A stretch of DNA of 64,000 nucleotides from an uncultured Prevotella sp. (GCA_946415245.1 CAMKRS010000006.1:1-64000), one strand, 5' to 3'; shown: positions 51,426-59,840, counted from the stretch's first letter. Numbers and translations: made by a program. The notes: a model not told the origin generated them from the sequence alone.

Positions 51426-52007
51426 ATGAAAAAGAGCTTTTTATTCTGGATGTTCGCAATGCTGATGCTGGTTGTTGGTATGAGCAGTTGCAGTAGTGAC
51501 GATGATTTTGACTTCTCAACTATAGACGCCAATGAGCTATCGATTTGTTCGGATAAGGGTGAATCGGAGATAGGACTAGCCTATAACCCCCAATGCTACG
51601 TAAACGGTAAGAATATCAGCTATGAAACTGATGGGAGTATACGCACTTCATATCATTTGAAATTCTCTCTCAACATCAAAGAGTCGCCCGTTTTGTATTT
51701 ACTGCAGGTTGACATCGAAAGCAGCAAAAAAATATTCATCGAGGATCTGAAGATTGGCGACACCTTTGACAGCAGCGAGGTGGGCATCTTCGCCTATTAC
51801 AACCCAACGTGGAAGGAACATGTCATGAGAGGCGCGAGAGCGCATAGCGGAAAAATGCGTGTGATAAGCAAATATACAACAAATGAGAAATCATTCCTGA
51901 TTGTGAGATTCAGCGATCTCAAGTTCGAATCTATCGACAAGACCAGTATCTATACCGTCAACGCCACAATCGTGTTCGAAGTGTTGAATTATACTTATGC
52001 TAATTAA
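51426..52007 (+). CDS. Lipoprotein of unknown function
   Basis: 193 residues. Signal peptide with lipobox VGMSSC and an acidic linker SSDDDFDFST. The rest is beta-like (LVVRFSDLKFESIDKT, YTVNATIVFEVLNY). No family recognised. It shares a promoter-leader with the serpin lipoprotein two genes away, so both may be regulated together. Its stop overlaps that of the convergent surface-repeat gene. Confidence 0.75.
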   Translation: MKKSFLFWMFAMLMLVVGMSSCSSDDDFDFSTIDANELSICSDKGESEIGLAYNPQCYVNGKNISYETDGSIRTSYHLKFSLNIKESPVLYLLQVDIESSKKIFIEDLKIGDTFDSSEVGIFAYYNPTWKEHVMRGARAHSGKMRVISKYTTNEKSFLIVRFSDLKFESIDKTSIYTVNATIVFEVLNYTYAN

Positions 52008-53089
52008 AACAATGCAACCCCCAATTCAAACAATGGTTTGTTCTTAAACAACTTGCCATCTGACGCGTAGCGGGTGGAGGTATAGCCTGCTGTTGCAAAA
52101 AGAGAAGCCTTGGGATGCACTTCATACTCCACATTCATTCGGGCTTCGAGCGAAAACATATTCGGCGCATCAGTCCCTTTTCGCAAGACTGCCACATCGG
52201 CAATACCAATATCTCCACTAAAGGTAAGACGAGGAAGAACGGTAAAATACTGCCCGATGCGATAATACGCAGAGCCACAACTATGATCATCCCATCCCTT
52301 CCGTCCAACACCAAAGCCTATCACATTGTAGGTATGGCGATTACGGATGCGCAATGCCAAGCTGATAAGATCATGGTTTCCTGTAGTTACAAGCATCTGC
52401 AAACGTGAACGCTGATTGACATTGACTAATCCAAACTGCCGACACTCTTCTGCACAATAATTTAATATACCAATCTGTACACCGTCACCATTTCTACATT
52501 GGTTGAAGACACCTATTTGCACACCATCTAGGCTATCGGCTAAATTCTCACCACCCAACTGTAAACCTTTGTTATGCCCAAATTCAAGATTTATTCCACC
52601 AATACTTACACCAGAGTTATCGCCAGAGAAATTGACGGCTCCCACTTGCAAACCGTAATTGCGTGCGCCATTTAAAAAGCCCACTTGAACGCCCTTCATC
52701 TCACCAGCCATATTCACCCCGCCAATCTGCACACCATGCAGACTATCTCCACCAAAACAGATTCCACCGATAGCGAGTCCATGCATACGTTGTTTCGCTA
52801 TATTGATGCCAGCAATCTGTACGCCATCCGCTTCCTCAGAAGCACCCATGATGCCATAAATCCCCACACCAGACATGCTCTTATGAGTGCCTCCCGCAAT
52901 CAAGCCCAGTTGGAATCCCTCTAAGGAAGGGATAACGCTGAGTAATCCAATATCCACGTTCCTAACATCGTCATGCCCAAAGCCAACGGACAAACGACCA
53001 TACCAAGGAATACTTTTAGTATCCTGTGCTTCTGCTGGAGCAATGCTGAACAACATTGTCAAAAGCAAGCAAAAACGTACAATCTTCAT
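52004..53089 (-). CDS. Exported surface-repeat protein (LA_2272-like)
   Basis: 361 residues. Signal peptide 1-21 (cut after AEAQ). Residues about 70-235 are ten or so repeats of about 18 residues around the core GVQIGxxN (GVQIAGINIAKQ, GVQIGGVNMAGE, GLQVGAVNFSGD, GVQIGVFNQCRN), the pattern of the Leptospira LA_2272-type surface repeat and likely a beta-roll or barrel. The C-terminal 110 residues look like outer-membrane strands ending in Phe. Function unknown. Confidence 0.8.
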   Translation of the reverse strand: MKIVRFCLLLTMLFSIAPAEAQDTKSIPWYGRLSVGFGHDDVRNVDIGLLSVIPSLEGFQLGLIAGGTHKSMSGVGIYGIMGASEEADGVQIAGINIAKQRMHGLAIGGICFGGDSLHGVQIGGVNMAGEMKGVQVGFLNGARNYGLQVGAVNFSGDNSGVSIGGINLEFGHNKGLQLGGENLADSLDGVQIGVFNQCRNGDGVQIGILNYCAEECRQFGLVNVNQRSRLQMLVTTGNHDLISLALRIRNRHTYNVIGFGVGRKGWDDHSCGSAYYRIGQYFTVLPRLTFSGDIGIADVAVLRKGTDAPNMFSLEARMNVEYEVHPKASLFATAGYTSTRYASDGKLFKNKPLFELGVALF

Positions 53090-53231
53090 TTGCCAACAAG
53101 TTTATGTATCGGCAAAGATAGGAATAATCCAGAATAGTCCACAGCCAATCCTTTTGTATTTTGCATTGTTTATGTATTTATAAGATTCATTGCACACATT
53201 GATTGATTCTATTGAATTTATTACCGAAAAG

Positions 53232-53260
53232 TACACAGTAGGGACGGTTCTTATTGTGTA
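53232..53260. repeat. REP-like palindrome
   Basis: Eleven-base arms with two G-U pairs around GACGGTT; nearly the same sequence as 19680-19710. Confidence 0.75.
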
Positions 53261-53298
53261 AAATGATATAGTAAAATTTGGAAGTGTTAGAGATTGTT

Positions 53299-53372
53299 CA
53301 TGTCTTTTCATAAAATTTGTTAAATACAGCACCCTTGCGTGTAAGATTTACGATAGTTGCTTGTTATATCAG
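53299..53372 (+). promoter_or_regulatory. Conserved promoter-leader, copy 2
   Basis: Ungapped match to 51329-51402. The -7 box is weaker (TGTCTTTT) and the hairpin is kept as GCAC/GTGT, a change that keeps pairing. Confidence 0.6.
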
Positions 53373-53397
53373 TAGAAACCAATAAAAAAGAATAATT

Positions 53398-54660
53398 ATG
53401 AGAAAGAGTTATTATTATGTTGTGTTAGCAGCGTTTATGACAATGTCATTCTCAGGCTGCAGTAGTGATAGTAATGAGGGTGACATCGTGATAGACATGT
53501 TGCCTAAGACACGCTCCGTAGAACTTACTCAAGAACAAAAGGAGTTTGTGAACAAAAACAATGAGTTTGCCCTTAATCTGTACAAGGCCATCTGTCAGGG
53601 CGAAAATGCTGACAAGAGCATTATCGTATCGCCTTTCAGCGCCACTTATCTGATGGGTATGCTGAACGACGGGGCTGCTGGCAAGACCGCCGAGGAGATA
53701 ACCACTGCTCTCGGATTTGGCGGGAAGCAGTCGGTAAACGATTTCTGCAAGGCCATGATAGAACAGATACCGGAAGTGGATCCATCGGTATCGCTGACGA
53801 ATGCCAACTGCGTTGTGGTTAATGAGAGACAGAACATAGAGCTGAAAGACCAGTTTGTAAGCGATATTTCGAACTATTACAAAGGTGAGGTAATGGAACT
53901 CGACTTTTCTTCGAGCAACGCCCTGAAAGCAGTTAACGACTGGAGCAACAGGCACACTGGCGGCATGATTCCAAAGTTGATGGACCAGTTGAAAGAGGAT
54001 GCAGCATTGATGCTGATGAATGCCATCAGTTTCAAGGCCACATGGACTGAGAAATTTGATGAGAAGGATACGCAGACAGAAACATTCACTAAGGAGGACG
54101 GTACAACGCAATCGGTACAGATGATGCATCGTCATGCCATCGCTCGTGTTGGCGAAGAGACTGACTGCTATACGCTCCTCTTGCCTTATGGCTCTGGCGA
54201 TAAATGGGGCATGACCATATTCTTGCCCAAAGAGGGGAAAACCGTTCGCGATGTCATCAACTCACTCGATATGAGTAAATGGCTTCCTTACAACTATGGC
54301 TCTGCTTCGCCTATGGACGTAGACATCAAGCTTCCAAGATTTGAAAGCTCTTATAAGGCCGACGTAAAGAGTGCTTTGCAGAAGATGGGCGTCGAGTCGG
54401 TGTTCGATGCGAATAAGGCAGATTTGTCATTGATCAGCAAAAACAAAAACCTTTATGTGTATAAGATTACACAGACTGCAGCTATCGAAGTAAACGAGGA
54501 AGGGACCAAGGCTTCTGCTGTAACTGTAGCAGGGGCAGATATTGCAGATTTGTTTTTAGGCGAAAAAGTGTGCTTTTATGCTAACACGCCATTTGTATAT
54601 ATGATACGTGAGGCCAGCAGCGGTGCTGTGTTCTTCATCGGCACCTATCAGGGAGAGTAA
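53398..54660 (+). CDS. Serpin-family protease inhibitor lipoprotein
   Basis: 420 residues. Signal peptide with lipobox-like FSGC, then a full serpin (about 45-420): VSPFSATYLMGMLNDGAAG, LMNAISFKATWTEKF, SASPMDVDIKLPRF. The hinge of the reactive loop EEGTKASAVTV has the small residues needed for insertion, so it should be inhibitory. Counting from the hinge, P1 falls near Ala, which would suit elastase-like proteases (uncertain by 1-2 residues). Ends FFIGTYQGE. It would protect the cell surface from host or microbial proteases. Confidence 0.92.
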   Translation: MRKSYYYVVLAAFMTMSFSGCSSDSNEGDIVIDMLPKTRSVELTQEQKEFVNKNNEFALNLYKAICQGENADKSIIVSPFSATYLMGMLNDGAAGKTAEEITTALGFGGKQSVNDFCKAMIEQIPEVDPSVSLTNANCVVVNERQNIELKDQFVSDISNYYKGEVMELDFSSSNALKAVNDWSNRHTGGMIPKLMDQLKEDAALMLMNAISFKATWTEKFDEKDTQTETFTKEDGTTQSVQMMHRHAIARVGEETDCYTLLLPYGSGDKWGMTIFLPKEGKTVRDVINSLDMSKWLPYNYGSASPMDVDIKLPRFESSYKADVKSALQKMGVESVFDANKADLSLISKNKNLYVYKITQTAAIEVNEEGTKASAVTVAGADIADLFLGEKVCFYANTPFVYMIREASSGAVFFIGTYQGE

Positions 54661-54781
54661 TCCATAATCTACTCTGTTTTGTTAATTATGTCATGATATG
54701 TAAGGCTCGAAGGGATGCAAATGTTTCAGCACCCTTTGGGCCGTTTGGTTTTAAGAAAATAGCCCCATTTGATACAACGTA

Positions 54782-54810
54782 TGTAACAAAAGAATCGTCC
54801 CTCTGTTACA
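54782..54810. repeat. REP-like palindrome (minus orientation)
   Basis: TGTAACAAAAG and CCTCTGTTACA arms (one G-U, one mismatch type change) around AATCGTC, the complement of GACGATT. Confidence 0.7.
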
Positions 54811-54851
54811 GAAATTCTGGAGATTTTGAAAGCTGAAAATAAATTGAAATA

Positions 54852-55304
54852 ATGAAGAAACTATCCTATCTTATTATACTTGGAGCCATAGTGACGGCCT
54901 GTAACTGTACGCACCCTAAAACAAGTATTCAAGAAAAAATAGAGATTATTATGGCCAATGATACATGTATAAACGACACTTCTGCTTTCAGGTGGCTTGA
55001 AGATGACAGCACCCACACTTTTTGCGTAGCAAGTTCAGATAAGACAATACTCGGAATCGGGTATAATGCTTATGACAAAGACATCGTTGCAGACTCTCTC
55101 TCTGCCGTGTTAATCGCAAAGGCAGCATGGTACCCTTTGTATGGAAAAGAGAAAATAGAAAAAGAAAAGCCATTCCAGGTAACTGAATATAAGAAATATT
55201 GGACTGTTGAGGGATCGCTTTCGGATGGATACTTGGGTGGAACAGCACACATTGTAATTCGAAAATCAGATGGAAAAGTCATGATAGTATGGCATGAAAA
55301 ATAA
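54852..55304 (+). CDS. NTF2-fold immunity-protein-like lipoprotein
   Basis: 150 residues. N-terminal MKKLSYLIILGAIVTAC gives a lipobox. The C-terminal half, with YKKYWTVEGSLSDGYLGGTA and HIVIRKSDGKVMIVWHEK, matches the pattern of NTF2-fold immunity proteins, which block polymorphic toxins. No toxin gene is nearby, so it would be an orphan immunity gene or a member with another role. Assignment from pattern alone. Confidence 0.6.
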   Translation: MKKLSYLIILGAIVTACNCTHPKTSIQEKIEIIMANDTCINDTSAFRWLEDDSTHTFCVASSDKTILGIGYNAYDKDIVADSLSAVLIAKAAWYPLYGKEKIEKEKPFQVTEYKKYWTVEGSLSDGYLGGTAHIVIRKSDGKVMIVWHEK

Positions 55305-55305
55305 A

Positions 55306-55336
55306 TGTCACAAAATGTCCTGACCCTTGTGTGACA
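55306..55336. repeat. REP-like palindrome, variant
   Basis: TGTCACAAAATG and CCTTGTGTGACA arms around TCCTGAC; begins 1 base after the immunity-like gene stop. Confidence 0.6.
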
Positions 55337-55499
55337 CTTACAAGTCCTTTTTTGCTGAATTTCGACGTGATAATCATCAGAATCAAAATATATAAACCGC
55401 GTAATTGTAGTTCGGCACAAAGTTACAGCATTTTTGTGAACAAACAAAATAAATGAGCATAATAAAGTCGGAAAAGTTTGTGTATTCAGAAAAATGCAC

Positions 55500-55507
55500 T
55501 ATCTTTG
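55500..55507 (+). promoter_or_regulatory. -7 box TATCTTTG for the 55512 gene
   Basis: Only 4 bases before ATG 55512, so the transcript should be leaderless; excludes the ATG at 55494. Confidence 0.65.
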
Positions 55508-55511
55508 CAGC

Positions 55512-55919
55512 ATGACAGTTGAAAGATTTATAAATCATGTTTATTACTCGTATGCTTCCGTTGACAGGTTACTTACGTATAACCCTGTCAGTATTGAAGC
55601 AAGAGAGAATGCCGTCTATACTGCAACCATGACATTGTCTATTGCATTAAGCGGCTATATTTTAGGCATGCTATACGTGATTTGTCTTTTATTGATTCAG
55701 ATATCAGACTTAAGCTGGAACAGGAACATGTTATTTGTAATAGCGATTATTTCCGCATTAACTCTTCCTTTTTGCTTAAGACTCGTTAAGAACGAGGTAT
55801 ACAAGAAATACTTTCGTGAGTTCAGGAATAACCCGCATTACAATCATATTCTGTGGCATATCATATCTTTCTTATTCTTTGCCATTGGGATCTCAATTGA
55901 TCTGTTAATACTTATATAA
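55512..55919 (+). CDS. Membrane protein of unknown function
   Basis: 135 residues. Begins MTVERFINHVYYSYASVDRL; four hydrophobic helices at about 40-65, 75-92 (two close segments) and 113-134. A DRL-type amphipathic N-terminus precedes them. No family recognised. Organisation resembles the next gene. Confidence 0.7.
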   Translation: MTVERFINHVYYSYASVDRLLTYNPVSIEARENAVYTATMTLSIALSGYILGMLYVICLLLIQISDLSWNRNMLFVIAIISALTLPFCLRLVKNEVYKKYFREFRNNPHYNHILWHIISFLFFAIGISIDLLILI

Positions 55920-55947
55920 CAAAAGAACTGTTTCTGTGTTGCAAAAA

Positions 55948-56358
55948 ATGAGGAATATATTAGACAAAATATACTATAGTTTTTACAAGGTGGAGAAAAA
56001 ACTATTTCCGTATGGTAAGAAAGGTGGATATAGTGGTGCAATCATGATAAATATGATTACTAATATTGAGATAGGGATTTCTTTACTGTTAGCAGGACTG
56101 ACATCACTTCTATTTAAAAACTATGGTATAGAAAGATTGATTGTCCTTATGCTTTCGGCAATCAGCTTCTATTTTGTGCTGGCATATTTGGAAAAAAGAA
56201 TTTGGAAAGAAACCTCTGAGGAAGAATTAACAAGGCTCGATAAAGACGGAATAAATGTCTTGGGTTGGTTTGTGCTAGGATTGTTCATATCAATTAGTTC
56301 TTTCCTTTTTTCTATAGCATGCATTCTCATCCTGATCTTTTATGGAGATAAGTTCTAA
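55948..56358 (+). CDS. Membrane protein of unknown function, similar in layout to its neighbour
   Basis: 136 residues from ATG 55948 (a TTG at 55936 is an alternative). MRNILDKIYYSFYKVEKKLF followed by four hydrophobic stretches (about 36-55, 60-80, 102-132). The YYS(F/Y) motif and helix layout match the preceding protein, so they may be old tandem paralogues. 28 bases after its neighbour, likely one operon. Confidence 0.7.
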   Translation: MRNILDKIYYSFYKVEKKLFPYGKKGGYSGAIMINMITNIEIGISLLLAGLTSLLFKNYGIERLIVLMLSAISFYFVLAYLEKRIWKETSEEELTRLDKDGINVLGWFVLGLFISISSFLFSIACILILIFYGDKF

Positions 56359-56377
56359 TGGACACATCAGGGTCAAA

Positions 56378-56406
56378 TGTAACTGAGGGACGGTTCTTTT
56401 GTTATA
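56378..56406. repeat. REP-like palindrome, imperfect
   Basis: TGTAACTGAGG, GACGGTT, CTTTTGTTATA, 20 bases after the stop at 56358. Confidence 0.65.
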
Positions 56407-56457
56407 TGAGCCTCGTTGCTTCACTGCAGAGAGGCATGGAAGGGTATTGAAGTTAAA

Positions 56458-56477
56458 TCGGTAGTTCGAACTACCGA
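56458..56477. repeat. 20-base perfect palindrome
   Basis: TCGGTAGTTCGAACTACCGA. No loop, so more like a protein-binding site than a terminator. Only one copy seen. Confidence 0.6.
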
Positions 56478-56554
56478 AAACACATTTTTTAACAAATGTA
56501 GAATCGGCTTCAAGAAGTGCTACCACCTGAAAATGAAATCAAGAAACTCATGTA

Positions 56555-56592
56555 AAATAAAAAACAGGGTGCGCATCGCTGCGGACCCTGTT
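56555..56592 (-). terminator. Terminator of the leftward cassette operon
   Basis: Twelve-base arms (56564-56575 with 56580-56591, one mismatch), followed on the minus strand by a U run. It lies 27 bases after the primase gene stop. Confidence 0.8.
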
Positions 56593-56618
56593 CGGAAACG
56601 TATGAAGATTATAAACCC

Positions 56619-58940
56619 TTATCCCTTAAATTTCAAGTTTTGGAAACTGTCAACTGTCAACTGAAGAATGTAACCGCGGGATTTCCATTGGGAGATCATC
56701 TTTGCGGTGCCTTTCGAGCCGAGGCCTTCCTGCTTGCGGATGCGGTCGGCATCGTCGCGAGAGAAGACCTCAGGCAGCAAGGTGAGCAGATTCTGAGGGC
56801 CACGATGCTGACCGTTCTCGGCAATGTTGTTGGCATTGTCGATGGCGGCGCCGAAGAAATGCATCTTACACCACAGATCATAGTTCAGCGACCAGCGGAT
56901 AAAGGGCTCGAAGCGCTCATCCCACTGACAACCGTTCGCCACATAGAGCACGCAGGCTTTCAGCCAGGCAATCACATTGGCGCGGAACGAGAGATTCTCG
57001 TAAGTCCTTGACTGCGAGAGTTGTGCAAACTCAGCACACTCGCGACACAACCGCTCTGCCAAATTGAACGCCTCAGGACAGTCCACCTCACCGCGCGCCG
57101 CACAAAGCCGTTCGATATAAGGTTTCAGCGCCTCGTCGAAGGCCGTATCATACTCGCCATACCGAGGAATCTCCGCACCGATCTCACGCTCAGGAATCGT
57201 ACAGAAGTTGATTCGCGAGATGGGCCCGTCGGTCAGCACGCGTCGGAAATACTGCTGCCCCTTCTGAATCGTGGTCGCAGCATTCCAGTTGAATCGGATC
57301 TGCACACGCTCGGTGATGGACTGCGTGCCGATACGCGTCTGTCCGTAACGGTTGTTCGGGTCAAAGGCCAGACACATGATCTGAAACTGACTGCCCGTCC
57401 GCCCGTTGCCTTTCAGCGCGTCAAACTGGTCAATCTCGTTCAGCTTCACATAGAGGAAATGATCCTCCGCCTCGGCCGTTCGCATCACGAAAGCCGGATT
57501 TGTCATGTCGGCATCGATTTCCTGAATCACAAGCCCCTCAGGTCGCTGCTTCTTGTCCTTGTTGGCGCCCTTCGAATTGACCTCGTTCTTCCACGCCTTC
57601 TCACGCCGCATGTTCTCCGCATCGCGCACGCGGATATCCGCCATGATATGGTCGATGGGTTCAGAGATACAGTCCTTGCCGGCGCCCGTTCCTGCCATCA
57701 GACAGTTCATCAGCGTGGCCTCGTGACGCTTGTTGTCGATATAGCGGAAATACACCTTCCACAGATGCACCGCCAGCGACGGAAATACCGCATGCGCCAC
57801 CGCCGCCTTGTAGATATCAGGCGTCCGTGATACCAGCAGGTCGATCAAGCCTGGCAGCGTTTCGGGCATCTCCGGCGGCACCTCCGTCTCACAAGAGGGC
57901 CGGTCCCCTTTGTGCGATTTCTCGCGCTCGAGACTGTCGAGGACCACTTTCAGACGCTGCGGCATCGACTCGAACTTGCTGCTGAGGGCGTTCTTGATTT
58001 TCTGACGTTTCTCCTCGATGGGGAAGTTGTCATAACAAGGAATCACCTGATCGAGCCAGTCGGCATTTTTTCCACAGATGTGGCGCAGGTCGGAGGCCAG
58101 CTGGAAGGTCAGCGTGTCGCGGTCGCCTTCCGTCGGCTCAAAGCCCTTGTTGTTCACCTCCCAATAGCGCTTCAGGATGTCTGTAAACGGGATACCGTGA
58201 TACTCCGATGGGTATGTCTGAGGCTCCGACCTCACACTGGGGACAGGAACCACTGTGACATCGGGGATGTCAACAGATGAGTTCCAGTCCCCGTGTGTGA
58301 GGTCTTCCCACGGCCGATAGTGCTTGTTGGCGCGCTTGGCATCGGCAGGCAAGTCTTCTTCGCCATTGCGTTCACGCTCAGAGAGCACCTGATACTCTGC
58401 TGCTGATTCCTCCACAGAAAGAGGCTCCTCAAACAACGCATCGTCGAGATAAGGCAAATCCTCCTCCGAGCCGCTGGTAGAGAATACCACACGCTGCAAA
58501 TCATGCGCACTCGTGTCCATCTCTATCTTTAGGATGCTGGCCACGCGCACCTGATTCTCCAAGATGGTCTTGCCCCGTTCGCGCCGACAAACGAGATGCC
58601 ACCCACCGCTGGCCGAGCGTTCGAGCATCATCAGCCCGATCTCATCCTTCTTGCTCAGGATCAGTTGCTTGTAGGCTGCCGTCTGCTGCTCATCGTAACA
58701 GTCAACATCGTGAAAGAAGAAACTGCCGATGTGCTGACAGCCTGCCAGTCGCCCATTGACGGGTCGCGCATTATAGGCCAGCTGCAACAGTTTCAGCTTT
58801 GCTTTCTTGTCGCCTTTGTAGTATCTTTTCAGATTTCTTCGGTTCTGGCTGGAATTGCGGAGTCGCATCAACTCAGCCCTGTTCTTGACGGGGCAGGCCA
58901 ACTTATGCCTGGCCCCGTCGAAGGTAATGTAGTATATCAT
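56619..58940 (-). CDS. Primase-polymerase-like / DUF3987 NTPase protein (VirE-N, BT4734-like)
   Basis: 773 residues from ATG 58940. N-terminal BT4734-like (VirE_N) domain, about 1-170, with an archaeo-eukaryotic primase pattern: FFHDVDC (Asp78, Asp80), SGGWH (Ser111, His115) and Asp142 before HDLQRVVFS. The C-terminal DUF3987 NTPase-like domain (about 360-760) has GTGAGKD at 417-423, a P-loop with Asp in place of Ser/Thr, and FLYVKLNEIDQFDAL as possible Walker B. Primase-helicase proteins of this sort replicate phages and plasmids. The last residues (QLTVDSFQN) are encoded by a GACAGTT array. Last gene of a leftward operon. Confidence 0.85.
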   Translation of the reverse strand: MIYYITFDGARHKLACPVKNRAELMRLRNSSQNRRNLKRYYKGDKKAKLKLLQLAYNARPVNGRLAGCQHIGSFFFHDVDCYDEQQTAAYKQLILSKKDEIGLMMLERSASGGWHLVCRRERGKTILENQVRVASILKIEMDTSAHDLQRVVFSTSGSEEDLPYLDDALFEEPLSVEESAAEYQVLSERERNGEEDLPADAKRANKHYRPWEDLTHGDWNSSVDIPDVTVVPVPSVRSEPQTYPSEYHGIPFTDILKRYWEVNNKGFEPTEGDRDTLTFQLASDLRHICGKNADWLDQVIPCYDNFPIEEKRQKIKNALSSKFESMPQRLKVVLDSLEREKSHKGDRPSCETEVPPEMPETLPGLIDLLVSRTPDIYKAAVAHAVFPSLAVHLWKVYFRYIDNKRHEATLMNCLMAGTGAGKDCISEPIDHIMADIRVRDAENMRREKAWKNEVNSKGANKDKKQRPEGLVIQEIDADMTNPAFVMRTAEAEDHFLYVKLNEIDQFDALKGNGRTGSQFQIMCLAFDPNNRYGQTRIGTQSITERVQIRFNWNAATTIQKGQQYFRRVLTDGPISRINFCTIPEREIGAEIPRYGEYDTAFDEALKPYIERLCAARGEVDCPEAFNLAERLCRECAEFAQLSQSRTYENLSFRANVIAWLKACVLYVANGCQWDERFEPFIRWSLNYDLWCKMHFFGAAIDNANNIAENGQHRGPQNLLTLLPEVFSRDDADRIRKQEGLGSKGTAKMISQWKSRGYILQLTVDSFQNLKFKG
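56644..56663. repeat. ACTGTCA array in the primase gene 3' end
   Basis: Two to three units; read on the coding strand as CAGTTGACAGTTGACAG. Same family as the arrays at 61581 and 61711. Confidence 0.7.
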
Positions 58941-58993
58941 TCGGTAGTCTTTGTGTGTGTTGTTAAGTTCGTGTGTTCGGGCATCGATGGCAA

Positions 58994-59380
58994 TTAGTTC
59001 ACGATCAGCTCGTTGTAAGCTGCCGCAGCCTCCCACGACTCGTTGATGATGATCTTCGCCACATCGTTCTCCTCCGGATGGAAAATCTTGATGGTCAAGA
59101 GTATGGCATTATCCTTCGTGCGCGTCAGGCAACCGTGATTCATCTGTTTGATGACGTGCGACTTGCTCCTATCCCTCTTTCGGATTCTCACCACAAATCG
59201 GCCGTCGGGCGATGTCGTCAGATAGGCATCACCACCGAAGCCCCTCAGCATCTTGTTACCACTCGTCTTCGGTGTGAAACCGATCGACTTTCCTTTGTTC
59301 TCACTCTCGCTGAAAGCAGCTGTACCACTTACCAGCGTCTTCATTGTCATGTTAGTCTTGTTCATAGTTTTTGTCCTCAT
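58994..59380 (-). CDS. Cassette protein of unknown function
   Basis: Up to 128 residues; ATGs at 59380, 59365, 59353 or 59344 are possible. A basic N-terminus, a middle with GGDAYLTTSPDGRFVVRIRK and a C-terminus IIINESWEAAAAYNELIV. No signal or membrane helix. No family recognised. 53 bases before the primase gene, so likely co-transcribed. Confidence 0.65.
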   Translation of the reverse strand: MRTKTMNKTNMTMKTLVSGTAAFSESENKGKSIGFTPKTSGNKMLRGFGGDAYLTTSPDGRFVVRIRKRDRSKSHVIKQMNHGCLTRTKDNAILLTIKIFHPEENDVAKIIINESWEAAAAYNELIVN

Positions 59381-59413
59381 TATTCTTCACTCTTCATTCT
59401 TCACTCTTCACTC
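59381..59413. repeat. TCTTCAC array at the lysozyme 3' end
   Basis: Four units; supplies the SEE end and stop codon of the lysozyme. Confidence 0.8.
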
Positions 59414-59835
59414 TGAAAGAATCTCTCTGCTTCCCATTGGCGGCGCTTTTCGAGACCTTTCAGGCGCTTGCCGTCGGCATACACCCAGCGCATAAACTCC
59501 TTGCGGATCTGATGCATCGAAGCCCCGCTACGGATCTTTTTCAGCAGCGTCGAACGGAGCAGACGTCCGATACCCAGGTTAAAGGCGAACGACACGAGTG
59601 CATCCATCTGGCCCTGCGTGCGGACGACGCCCAACTGGCTGATGTCGCGCACCACGTTTCTCACATCTTCTCTCAGCAGCTGGTCGGCCCAATACTCCGT
59701 CAACCGGTCACCCAACGTGACATGGTGTGTGTGACCATAGCCGATGGTGGGTACGCCCGCTGCATCGAGATAAGCTTCCAGACGCAGACCCTCAAACTCT
59801 TTCAGTTTCTGAATCAAACTCTCACTTGCTCTCAT
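59401..59835 (-). CDS. Phage-type lysozyme (GH24, T4 family)
   Basis: 144 residues, a muramidase that cuts peptidoglycan. The catalytic triad of T4 lysozyme is conserved with exact spacing: Glu15 in KEFEGLR, Asp24 in AYLDAAG and Thr30 in VPTIGYGHT. VSFAFNLGIGRLLRSTLLKK is also typical. No signal peptide, so it would need a holin-like protein or lysis to reach the wall. The tail QSEE comes from the repeat array. It lies between two unknown genes in the leftward operon. Confidence 0.93.
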   Translation of the reverse strand: MRASESLIQKLKEFEGLRLEAYLDAAGVPTIGYGHTHHVTLGDRLTEYWADQLLREDVRNVVRDISQLGVVRTQGQMDALVSFAFNLGIGRLLRSTLLKKIRSGASMHQIRKEFMRWVYADGKRLKGLEKRRQWEAERFFQSEE

Positions 59836-59840
59836 AACGC

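Larger units (their letters stand above)
53090..53397. other. 308-base gene-free region
   Basis: Holds the REP-like palindrome at 53232-53260 and the second copy of the promoter-leader at 53299-53372. Nothing else was seen. Confidence 0.7.

Noticed and set aside
56416..56664. 82-codon plus-strand frame over the cassette terminator
   Set aside because: It crosses a terminator and the end of the primase gene and has no promoter or plausible domain.
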